Positions 1 through 9,800 of a stretch of DNA of 64,000 nt are shown here, one piece after another. The stretch covers positions 17,705 through 81,704 of the forward strand of contig CASEMQ010000001.1 of NCBI GenBank assembly GCA_949289005.1. The letters run 5' to 3'. A program made the position numbers and the translations under genes. Every line of letters starts with the position of its first letter. The stretch's first letter is position 1. The notes under the pieces were generated by a model, which saw only the letters and a list, made by a program, of their open reading frames with translations, had not been told where the DNA came from and did no database searches. The DNA comes from an uncultured Lentisphaeraceae bacterium. Lineage in GTDB: Bacteria; Verrucomicrobiota; Kiritimatiellia; RFP12; DVOR01.

Positions 1-202
1 CGATATTGGGAAGCGCGTCATATTCCGCCCGAAATCGGGATTCCCGTGGCAAAACATTCTCGTAGGGCAGATAGTCAACACCGTTGAGAGCTTGTTTGCA
101 CCAATGCTCGCATCCGGACGACTTGCGGCGCAGGAGATACAGATAATCCTCTACGTGCCAAATGGGCAAGCCCCGTGACTTATCCTGATCGTGTTCGCAC
201 AT
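1..202 (-). CDS. Unknown protein, N-terminal part (runs off the window)
   Basis: An ATG at 202 opens a frame that stays open to the window edge (67 codons). It begins MCEHDQDKSRGLPIWHVEDY and continues with charged and aromatic residues in protein-like proportions. I do not recognise the family. It starts 9 nt after the stop of the helicase gene, so the two are almost certainly co-transcribed and translation may be coupled. Codons are not dominated by GC-rich third positions to the degree seen in the giant gene, which fits an accessory module. Because it is tied to an SNF2-type helicase, a role in the same DNA-processing or defence module is a guess from context only. Confidence 0.6.
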   Translation of the reverse strand, partial: MCEHDQDKSRGLPIWHVEDYLYLLRRKSSGCEHWCKQALNGVDYLPYENVLPRESRFRAEYDALPNI

Positions 203-211
203 GGCATTCTC

Positions 212-3200
212 TTACTCAGACTTGTTTTGGGGAAGAATGAGGGCGAAGGTAAGGAGGGTGAGGGCGGCGAGGTCATCGGTGAGGCCGGTATGGAAGTCAA
301 AGGGAATGTCGCCGAGGAGAAGGCGGACACGATTGGTTTCGCGGACGATGCGCAAGAGTGCGAGCGCGCCCCTAAGAGGATTGGTGAAGGCGGTTGCGGG
401 ACGTTTGACGAGCCAGGCATCAAGTTTGAGAACGGTTTCGTCGCGGTCTCGGCAAAGGGCTCGGAGCAGGGCAAGGGCACGTTCGGGCGGCAACGGCACA
501 AGTACACCCGGAGCGGCCCCGTCGTCCGCGGGGGTGAAATCTGCGGCCGGGGCGGTGAGGGGGCACCCCTCGGCGTCGACGGCCAAGAGGAAACAATCGC
601 CAAGGGGATTCGTCGCGCGTTCGGCGGCATCCATCCCGGCGCGGCGCAAGAGGAAGAGGACACCGCCCTTTGATGGTAGCGGGGGGAGGGGCTCGCCGAC
701 GAAAGCGTCGGTGAGTTCGCCCGGGGTAACGGCGCAGAGGCCAAGGGGCGCGGCGGCGCAACGTTTGGCGTTGTTCCCGACTTGGAGCCAGGCATCAAGG
801 TCGCCAAGGAAGTCATCGAAAACCACGTTGCGCCCACCGCCAACGAACGTATCAAGGTCGAGACGGCCTCGCTGGATGGACAAAAGCTGTTGCTGACGGT
901 AGGCAAGGTCTTGCTGTGTTTCGGTGGAAAGCGTTCCCGCACCCGCGGCGGCGGTGGCGGCAACGGCGTTTTTCATGCGCACACGCCGCTCCAAGCCAAT
1001 ATAGCCATCCAGTTGCGCGCACGGCCAAAAGAGAAGCGCGCGAACGTGGGCATTGGGCGAGCCGATACGATCGACACGACCAATCCGTTGCACCAGGCGC
1101 AGGGGATTCCAGTGAATGTCGTAGTTCACGACGAAGTCGCAATCCTGCAGGTTCTGGCCCTCGGAGAGGCAATCCGTGGCGACAACCCAGTCGATGGGCT
1201 CAAGCCGTACGCGTTCCGCCTCGGGCACCTCTTGGCCACCGGGCGCAAAACGCCGCAACACCGCGCTCATGGACGCACCCGTGGCACGGCCATCCCGCCA
1301 GACACGACAATCGGAACCCGTGACGCAAGCGATGGCGCGATTGGGGAAGCGTCGCGCCAAGGCCTCGGCCACGTAGTCGGCAGTGTCGGCAAAAGCAGTG
1401 AAAATGAGCGCCTTCGCGTTGCCGGGATTGATTGGCCGACGGCACTTGGTCTCCAGCGCGGCACCAAGCGCCTGCAACTTGGCGTCGCGCACGGACGTGA
1501 CGGCTTGGGCACGGGCAAGCAACTTCTCGGCAATGTCCAGATCCGCCTTCAGAGCCCTGCGCAAAGCCTTCACGTCAAACCATTCCCGTGCGACGAGCGT
1601 GACCTCCTTGGCAAGGCGTTCGGAGACCTCACCCTCCTCCTCGCCCAAGGCATCGCCATCGGGCACGCCGGCGGCGGTGCGTGCCAAGGCGTCCGCGTTT
1701 TCCGCGCCCAAGAGATCCCTCGCCGTGGAAAGCGGCACACGCACACGCCCCAAATCCAAATCCCGCAATTGTGCGCGCGTACGGGCAATCAACACCTCCT
1801 CCAACGTCTTGCGGAAGGAGGCAATGGAACTCTCCAAGCGCTTGAGCAAATTGATGCGCATGAGTGCGGCAAGCGAACGCTGGCGATGCTCAGCGTTGAA
1901 TGCGCCTTTATTGACCCATTCGACGCCGGGGCGCAAAAATGCCTCGTCAGTGGGCGTGTAGGAGGCCAAAGTAAGGTCAAGCAGGCGCTCGCTGAGCATA
2001 TCCACGTCAAGGTCGCCATTCGCCGTGTCGAGCCCTGGCCGGGCCTCCGCAAAGTCGCACTGCGGCATACGTAAGGCTTCGGCGATGGAAGCGTAGAATT
2101 GACGAATGCCGGCGCGGCTGCGGGCGATGGTGGTGCGCGTGAGCAACTTGAAGTAACCCTCGCCCAAAAGCCCGGCCATCGTGGCGGCGGAGAAGGTCGC
2201 AGGGTCGTCCGCGTGCGCCTTCACATAGTCCCGCACGCGCCTCTGGGCCGCGTTGATGGGCGCCACGACGGCGCGGCGAAAATCGCGGCTCGGCACGTTC
2301 GGATCCTCCCGCCGGATCAACGCCAACTGCCCCGTGAGGTCGGCAAGCCTGTTGCTGACAGGCGTGGCCGTAAGCAAAAGCAAATGCGTGGAAGAACGTG
2401 CCTTCAGATGATTGAGAAGAAAAGAATAACGCTTGCCGCCAGGATTGCGGAAGTTATGGCTCTCATCGATTACAATGAGACTGAAGCCCCTCGGCCAGAA
2501 ACGCTCAGCCTCGACCTCCCCATGCCCTGTGTCAAATCGTTTCCGCCCCAGGTCGGTGTGATTGAGCACGTGATAGTAAAAATCCGGCCGCCCGTTCACG
2601 TCTGTGAAAGCGTTGGCTTCGTCCCGCAAAAAACGCATCCAATTGGAACGGAGTTTTTTTGGGCAAAGCACCAAAATGCGCCCCCTCCCCATGCGCTCGT
2701 AGGCCTTGACGACGGCCAGCGCCGTGTAGGTCTTGCCCAGGCCCACGCTGTCGGCCAAAATGCATCCGCCATCCGTTTTGAGTTTACGAAGGATGGCCAT
2801 CGCGCCATGCCGCTGAAAAGGATAGAGCGACTTCCAAATCGGGGTTTCGCCCAAACTTACGTCCCCGGAAAACGCACTGCGCCACTCGGGGAGGCGGTCG
2901 CGGAAGAGATGCCAGAGGGTGAGATAGTAGAGGAAGCGCGGGGCGACGGGGCGGTAGGCGTCAAGCCGGTCGCGCAGGGCTTGCTTGCAGTCCTGCCCCT
3001 GCGCCCAAAGGCGCTCGAAGACGGCGACGAGCGCGTCGCGGCTGGCGGCGTCGGGCGCGAAGAGCCCGGCCTCGGCCATCGGGCGGGTGGGGTCAAGGCA
3101 CTCGCGCGTCAGCTCCGGGTTGCCCACCACGAGCGCGCCGCCCACCCAAGCCATCCCGGGGAGCGAGGCATCCGCCCGCACCGTGCGCACTTCGATGGTC

Positions 3201-3559
3201 TCCGCGCCCAACCAACGCCGCACGCGTTGCGCCTCCGCCCCCTGCGCCAGCTGATTGTCCAGCACCAGCTCCGCGGGCGTGGTGTCCAGGAGCGTGTAGC
3301 GCAACGGCCCGGGCGCCCCCTTGGGCAACGCCCGCACCGGCAACAAAACCCGCACCCGCGCCGGCCTCGGGAAGCGCTCCCGCAGGAGCCCCAGGCCGCC
3401 CAACGTCAGCCGCGGCACCAAGAAGGCCACATCGTCGGGCGGCACGGCATCCGCCGCGCCGCCGAGCCAATGCGCAAACGTGCGCGGCGACGCGCCGTCA
3501 ATCCACGACGAGGCATTGCCCCCCCCCCGTAGCCGAGGCGGGGACGGCGACGCCTGCAC
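212..3559 (-). CDS. SNF2/superfamily II DEAD-like helicase with N-terminal PLD-like region
   Basis: A large superfamily 2 helicase (about 1,115 residues). Walker A ILADSVGLGKT is near residues 267-277, the DESH box near 365, motif III LLLLTATP near 393-400, and the C-terminal RecA lobe holds ALIFTAF near 717 and motif VI QRIGRVDRIG near 824-833. The region before residue 200 resembles the degenerate phospholipase-D-like lead-in seen in helicases of this type. Such SNF2-like proteins often sit in phage-defence or restriction islands; here the function is inferred. The start is problematic: the open frame begins at a GTG at 3559 with a low-quality lead-in (QASPSPPRLRGGG). A better ATG at 3584, 6 nt after a TATAAC box, is one frame off because of the G10 tract at 3519-3528. 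The gene may be phase-variable, or one base may be miscalled. Confidence 0.8.
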   Translation of the reverse strand: MQASPSPPRLRGGGNASSWIDGASPRTFAHWLGGAADAVPPDDVAFLVPRLTLGGLGLLRERFPRPARVRVLLPVRALPKGAPGPLRYTLLDTTPAELVLDNQLAQGAEAQRVRRWLGAETIEVRTVRADASLPGMAWVGGALVVGNPELTRECLDPTRPMAEAGLFAPDAASRDALVAVFERLWAQGQDCKQALRDRLDAYRPVAPRFLYYLTLWHLFRDRLPEWRSAFSGDVSLGETPIWKSLYPFQRHGAMAILRKLKTDGGCILADSVGLGKTYTALAVVKAYERMGRGRILVLCPKKLRSNWMRFLRDEANAFTDVNGRPDFYYHVLNHTDLGRKRFDTGHGEVEAERFWPRGFSLIVIDESHNFRNPGGKRYSFLLNHLKARSSTHLLLLTATPVSNRLADLTGQLALIRREDPNVPSRDFRRAVVAPINAAQRRVRDYVKAHADDPATFSAATMAGLLGEGYFKLLTRTTIARSRAGIRQFYASIAEALRMPQCDFAEARPGLDTANGDLDVDMLSERLLDLTLASYTPTDEAFLRPGVEWVNKGAFNAEHRQRSLAALMRINLLKRLESSIASFRKTLEEVLIARTRAQLRDLDLGRVRVPLSTARDLLGAENADALARTAAGVPDGDALGEEEGEVSERLAKEVTLVAREWFDVKALRRALKADLDIAEKLLARAQAVTSVRDAKLQALGAALETKCRRPINPGNAKALIFTAFADTADYVAEALARRFPNRAIACVTGSDCRVWRDGRATGASMSAVLRRFAPGGQEVPEAERVRLEPIDWVVATDCLSEGQNLQDCDFVVNYDIHWNPLRLVQRIGRVDRIGSPNAHVRALLFWPCAQLDGYIGLERRVRMKNAVAATAAAGAGTLSTETQQDLAYRQQQLLSIQRGRLDLDTFVGGGRNVVFDDFLGDLDAWLQVGNNAKRCAAAPLGLCAVTPGELTDAFVGEPLPPLPSKGGVLFLLRRAGMDAAERATNPLGDCFLLAVDAEGCPLTAPAADFTPADDGAAPGVLVPLPPERALALLRALCRDRDETVLKLDAWLVKRPATAFTNPLRGALALLRIVRETNRVRLLLGDIPFDFHTGLTDDLAALTLLTFALILPQNKSE
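3519..3528. repeat. Homopolymer C10 (G10 in the helicase mRNA)
   Basis: Ten consecutive C on the plus strand lie about 19 codons inside the helicase gene as read from the ATG at 3584. With 10 residues the ATG frame meets TGA after 28 codons; with 9 residues it joins the helicase frame exactly, giving VPASATGGGNASSWIDG. Slipped-strand mispairing at such tracts is a known switch for restriction and surface genes in other bacteria. A homopolymer sequencing error is the competing explanation. Confidence 0.75.
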
Positions 3560-3590
3560 CCACGTTTTGCCGCATTCCGTTCATCGTGGC

Positions 3591-3596
3591 GTTATA
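3591..3596 (-). promoter_or_regulatory. Candidate -10 box of the helicase operon
   Basis: TATAAC on the minus strand ends 6 nt before ATG 3584. This is the distance seen for the extended -10 boxes of tolB and mnmG, so the transcript would begin at the start codon. There is no TGN element and no clear -35. The remainder of 3597-3840 shows no gene or repeat that I can support. Confidence 0.4.
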
Positions 3597-3840
3597 CTAC
3601 CATATCCTTCACGGCCGTTCAAGCAGCCAGGGCCGCGACTGTCGCCCCGAAAGGTCGTCCCGTTCACCGGGCGCCGTTCCCTGTTTTCGCGCGAGTGGCC
3701 CTTCCCAAGCCCTTGCGCGCCTGTTCCCCAGACACGCCGGCCGCCAATCCGCGGTTCCCGGACGGCGTTTCCCGGGCACTGCCGATCCCATACCGTTCGC
3801 CGGGCATGGCGCGCTTGTGAACCTTTGCGCCCGTCCTTGC

Positions 3841-3873
3841 GAAAAGCGGCGGGGCGCCGAGGCGCCCCGCCGC
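3841..3873 (-). terminator. Intrinsic terminator of the giant gene
   Basis: A perfect 13-bp inverted repeat (3846-3858 and 3861-3873, GA at the turn, all G/C at the stem tip) is followed on the minus strand by TTTTC. It begins 20 nt after the TAA stop of the giant gene. Confidence 0.85.
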
Positions 3874-3893
3874 TCGGTCGGAGAGGGGTGGGT

Positions 3894-6800
3894 TTACTTG
3901 AGGATCATCCAGAAGCGGGAGTCGGAGCGGTAGAGGTAGAGGCCGTCGGTCTTCTGGCGGAGGGTGAAGGAGCCCTCGACGGGGTTGCCCTCGGGGTCGA
4001 CGACGGTGACGGTGCCGTTGATCTTGCCGCCGCCGGCGAGACCTTCCCAGCCGATGATCTTGACGTTGGAGGCGGTGGCGTCGGGCTCGATCTCGACGGT
4101 GACGTCGATCATGACCTCCTCGGCGTCGCCGGTGACCATGGGCAGGCTGAGGGTCTTGGTCTCGACGCAGGAGACCCACGGGGCGCCCTGGAGGTCCTTG
4201 CGCACGAGCACGCGGAGTTTGGTGGCGGGCTCGAGGCGGAGGGTGTCGGCCACGGTGAGGGTGGTGGGGATTGTCTCCTCGCGGTAGGTGCCGTTGGCCT
4301 GCTCGCGGCGGCCGTAGGCGGCGGCGGAGAGCGTGGCGCCGGCGGGGATGCGGATGGTGCGGCCTTCGGCGCCGAGGGTGCCGGAGCCGGCCAGCTCGCC
4401 GCCGTCGGTGTCCACCGCGATGTCGCCGGACCAGATGCCGTTGACCTCCACGCGGGTGTTCCGGCCGACGGTGAGGGCGCCGAGGTGGGCGTCGGTGGAG
4501 GCGCCGGAGTAGACGAAGCGCGGCTTGGCGGCGGCATCGTCGGGGGTGGCGCTGAGGACGGTGAGGCCGGCGCGGATCTCGCGGCCCTCAGGGGAGAGGG
4601 CGCCCATGAAGGAGCCGGCGAAGGTGCGCGAGGCCTCGTCCAAGGCCGGGTCGAGGGTGAGGGTGACGACGCGGTTCGTGGCCCAGACGGGGTTGGCGAA
4701 GGTGTCGATGGCGGGCTCGACGCCGATGATGCCGCCGTGCGCGGCGTCGGCCGAGAGGCCGGCGAGGGCGAAGACGGAGCCGCCGTCGGTGTTGTTGCCC
4801 AGCCAGAGGGCCTCGGTCTCGGTGGCGCCCTGCTCCAACGCCAGGGTGGCGGAGGCGTGGAGGATGCCGGGGTCGAGGATCAGGTGGCCCTGGGCGGAGT
4901 CATAGCGCACATGGGCGACGCCGAGGGGCGCGCCGTCGGCGGTGGCCAGGCGCGGGGCGCGGCTGGTCTCGGAGGAGGTCTCGCCCTGCCAGAGGAAGGT
5001 GCCCGCGGGCGTCTCGCCGGGATTGACGTCGAGGGAGACCGCGCCGCCGGCGGAGAGCGCGCCGGAGTAGCCCAGGATGGTGCCCTCGGCGAGGGTGATC
5101 TCGGGGAGGACGGCGTAGTGCTCGTCGGCGGCGAGGTAGGCGGTGCCGTTCTCGACGCGGAGGGCCTTGATGGCGTCAAGCGCGGCGCCGAGGGTGAGGG
5201 TACCGGTGCCGGACTGGGCGATGACGCCGGTGCCGTCGCCTTCCAGACGGCCCAGGAGGTTGCGGTTGGCCGAGCCGGTGAAGCGCAGGGTGGCGTCGCC
5301 GGCGAGGGTGACAGGCACGGTGAAGTTGCCGGAGTCCGCGCGCAGGGTGGCGCCGATGACGGTCTCGCCGCCGAGCAGGCGGATGACGCCCTCCGCGCCG
5401 AAGGAGAGGATGCGCGAGACGGTGAGCGTGGCGTCGCCGGTCTTCAGGAAGTCGCCGCGGATGCTGAGGGCGTTGGAGCCGCCGCCCGAGGCGGTGAGCG
5501 TGTAGTCGTGGCTCAGCTCGGTGTCGCCGTCGGCGGGGAGGGCGTTGTCGCAGCGGAAGGCCGAGAGGGTCTGCCCGGCGAGCGTCCAGTCGATCGTGCG
5601 GGCCTCGGCGGGGATTTCGAGGCTGGCGTCGATCGGGTCGCGGTCCTGGAGGACGACGGCGGGGGTGCCCTCCTCGGGCCAAGGCTCGCGGGCGGTGCCG
5701 CCGTTGGCGACCCAGGCGGTGTTGGCCCAGTTGCCGGCGCCGGTGTCGGCGTCGGTGCCGGCCCAGGTGTAGAAGTTGCCGTTGCCGAAGGCGCGCAGGA
5801 CGACGGAGTCGCCCGCGTCGTGGAGCGTCCAGCCGCGCTGGGAGAGGGCGACGAGCTTCTCGCCGGCCAGGGTGAAGGTGCCGGAGCCGAGACGGACGCC
5901 GGAGGCGAAGGTGACGAGCTGGTAGCTGGAGTTGCCGGCGGCGGCGAGGGCGTCGAGATCCACCTTGTCGAGGTTGATGCGGACGGTGCCTTCCACGGTG
6001 GTGTTGCTGTTGAAGGTGAGGGTGCCGATCTGGCCGCCGTTGCCCAGGGCGATGACGGCGCCATCCTCGAGGCGGGTCACGCCGCGCATGCCCACGATGC
6101 TGCCGCCGACGTCGAGCGTGGCGCCCTCGCGGAGGGTGAAGGTGCCGTTGCCGAAGTCGTGCGTGCCGGTGGAGGTGACGTTGAAGGCCAGGGTGGCGCC
6201 GGGCATCACCGTCCAGTCGGGGATGGTGGCGCCGTCGTTGAGGTCGGTCGCCGCGATGGCGCCGGTGATGGAGACGGTGCCCTCGGTGAGGGTGAAGGGC
6301 AGGTTGAGGCCGTATTCGCCCGCGATCTGCAGGGTGCCCGCGCCCAGCTTCTCCAGGCCGCCTGCGGTGACGTTGCCGGGCGTCTGGGTGAAGCCGAGGA
6401 AGGCGAGGGTGGTGTTGGCCGGCACGTCAAAGGAGGTGTAGCCGTCCACGTAGGCTTGGTTGGTGCCGAAGGTGACCATCTGCGGCTCGTCGGGGTTGTC
6501 GCCCGAGCGGACAACCTGGATGGCGCCGCGGACGCGGGCGTTCTGCGAGGTGGCGACCACGGCGGCGTTGCCGGCCGCCTCGGTGGCGGCGGAGAGGCGC
6601 CAGACCCAGTTGGTGGCCCAGCCGATGGCGTTGGTGGTGCTCAGCTCCAGGCGGCCGCCCAGGCCCACCTCGGCCACGCGCCGGGTGGCGGGGTCGTAGG
6701 AGGATTCGGGGATCGCGCCGGCGAGGGTCAGCGTCGCGCCGTCGGAGACGCGGTAGGAGAGGCCGCTGTCGGCGGTGCCCTCGAGGCGGACGTTGGGCTT

Positions 6801-9800
6801 GGAGGCGCCGAAGAGCGATTCGCCGGAGGCGTTCGTGGCGGCGGCCGCGGAGGCGCCGGTCACCGCCAGGGTGCCCGATCCGGTGAAGTCGCCCGTCAAG
6901 GTCTGCGCCAAGGGCTGCCAGGTCTGCGTTGCGTTCAGGCCGGCGAGCCAATTGACCTCGGCCTCGGTGGCGGTGAGGTCGAAGGTGACGGTGGCCCCCT
7001 CGGCGATTTCCATGTCCACGGGCACGCTGTTGCGCTCGGTGCCGGCGATGGGCGTGCCCATGACGAGGGCGCGGCGGAAGACAAGGCCGCCCTGGGCGAT
7101 GGTGGCCGTGCAGGAGCCATCCATCGCGCCGAAGGCGAGCGGCGTCTCGAAGACGGTGTCGCCGCGGCCGAGTTTCCAGAGCGAGACGCCGACGGAGGGC
7201 ATATTCAGGCCGTCGTGCGAGGGCATGGCCAGGCCGGAGGTCGCGTTGGTCACGGTGGTGACGGGCGCGCCCTGGACGAGCGTGGCCGTGCGGTCGCGCT
7301 CGGAGGCGAGGATGAGCGCGTAGATGTTCCAGAGGCGGCCCTCGGAGGTGCGGTTGCCCTTGTCCACCGTGATCGCGGCGTCACGGGCGGAGGCGGCGAT
7401 GCGGGCGGTGGGGGCGTTGGTCGAGGCCGCGCTCTCCACGTAGGGGAAGGCCACGGGCTCGCCGGCCATGCGCCAGAGCTCGCTCGACCAGAGGCCCGTC
7501 TCGTCCGTCCAGACGTAGTTGGCCTCGGAGGGCACCAGCCAGAGGTTCAGTTGGTCGGCGTCGCCGCTGCCCGTCGCCTCGGCCTCGGTGCAGAGGCGCA
7601 CGAGCGCGTCGAGCGCCACGGCCTCGGGGCAGACGATGTTGGGCGAGCCGGAGACGGTGCCGGTGAAGTTCGTCAGGCGGCGCGCCGTCGGCAAGGACGT
7701 GGGCAGGTTCTGCAGGCGCACGTTGAGGGTGGAGCCGAGGGTGACCGTGCCGTTGACCTCGAGGAGCTGGCTGTCGTCGAGGTTCACCTCGAGGATGGCG
7801 CCGTCGGCCAAGGTCAGGCCGCCCTGGATGCGGAGACGGCCGATGGTGTTGGAGGCCGGGCCCTTGAAGACGGCCGGGAGGTTGGCATACCACGGGTGCT
7901 CGCGGTCGATGCCCGCCCAGTCCTCGGGCAGGCCGGAGGCCAGGGTGGCGCCTGCGTCGATGCGGACGGTGGAATTGTTGTAGATGGCGCCCTCGCCGTC
8001 GAGCCGCGCGCCGGAGTAGATCTGGATGGTGCGGTCGCCGCCCTGCTGGACCTCCTCCTTCGTGCCAAGGTTGAAGCGGAGCGTGCCCTCGCGGATGCGG
8101 ATGTCCGAGGCCCACCAGCTCGATCCGTTGTGGCTGGCGCCGTTGGCGATGGAGCGGGTCTGCACCCAGATGCCGCCCCCCTGCTTGATGATGTTGCGGT
8201 TGGCGTTGCTCTGGCCGCCCTGGATAGGCAGGTCGCTGTAGAAGGCCGCGCCGTTGGCCACCTCGATGTACGAGCCGGTGCCGTAGCCATAGTCGTCGAC
8301 GGCGGCGATGAACAGCGAGTTGTTCTGCGTGTCGGCGGGGTCGGGATAGGCGGCCAGGTTGCCGCTCTCGACCGTCAGCTTGCCATCCCAGAGGCTCAGC
8401 GCCTCGCGGTTCCAGGCGTTCGTGTCGTTGCCGCCGAAGACCAAGGAGGAATTGCCGCGCGTCGTGAAGCCGGCGATGTGCATATGCGCGCCACCGTCGT
8501 TGTACAGCCGCCCGTTGTCGAGGAGGAAGTTCGGCATCTGGGCGCGGTTCTGCGTGAAGATGTTGCTGTAGGAGCCGAGCTCGATGGTGCCGCCGTCCAC
8601 GGCCTCGAAGACGAAGTCGGAGGCGTTGTGGCGCTCGTTGGCGCCGGAGGCGCAGCGGACGTAGACGGTGCCGCCCTTCTCGGCGCGGACGCTCATGCCC
8701 GAGCGCAGGGTGTCGCTGCCGGCCGCGTCGAAGTAGAGCGTGCCCTCGTCGCAGCGGGCCAGGACGCCGCCGGAGGCACCGGTGGTGCCGAGCTGGTTCC
8801 ACTGCACGGTGAGCGCGCCGGAGCCGGTCTTGCCGAAGATGCCGTCGCCGGCGATGCTCGCGGGGAAGGTGTAATTGCCGTCGGTGCCCGTGGAGAGCCA
8901 GAGGGTACCCTCGTCGATCTGCACGTTGTTCTGCAGGGTGCGGCCGACGATGAGGTCGCCGCCGCGGGTCTTCCGGAGCGTCGCGGTGCGCGCGGCGGTC
9001 TCGCCGGCGTTCCACTTGGCGTCGTCATAGACCCAGCGCCAGTCGTTCCGGGTGGTGCCGGTGTCGCTCTCGGGCAGGGTCCAGGTGATGCCGGGGGCCA
9101 GGAGCACGTTGGGCGGCGTGGCGAAGATGTCCTCGCTGAAGTTCAGCGTCGCGCCGGAATCCATGCCCGTGAGGTCGATGGCGGCGGCGGAGAGCGCGCC
9201 GGCCAAGCCGTCGAAGGTCATCGAGGCGCTGCCGGTGAGGCGGAGGTAGGGCGCCACGGCGGGGCCGTCCATGCCCAGGCGCGAGGTGGCGGGGATGAGC
9301 GCGTAGCGCGGCGCGGCGGCGGTGGCGTCCTCCCAGGCCACGGTCTCGGTGCCGGCGTCGGAGACGCGCTGCCAGCCGGCGGCGTCGCCCCAGTCGCCCG
9401 CGCCGACGCGGCGGAGGTAGGTGGCGTCGCCCACGGTCTCGACGATCTGGAGCGCGGCGAGGCCGACGTTGGCGGGGTTCGCGTTGCCGCCGTCGCAGGG
9501 GGCGATCTGCAGGGTGCCGCCCTCGGCGCCGGAGAGGCGGAGGTGGAGGACGTTGAGGCCGTCCGCGAAGCCGTCGGCGGCGCCGCCCTCGCCGGCCCAT
9601 TCGTCGCCGGAGGCGCCGGGCGCGCCCCAGCCGTCCTTGACGGTGTAGGTGTGCCACGGCTCGCCGTCGACCTTGACGCGCACGGCGGGATAGGTCACCG
9701 CGCCGTCGGCGTTGCCGGCAAAGAGGAGGTAGAGGTCGTAGCGGGCGAAGGGCACCTCGTCCACCTTGACGAACCAGCCGGAGGAGGTCTGGCTGTCGTC

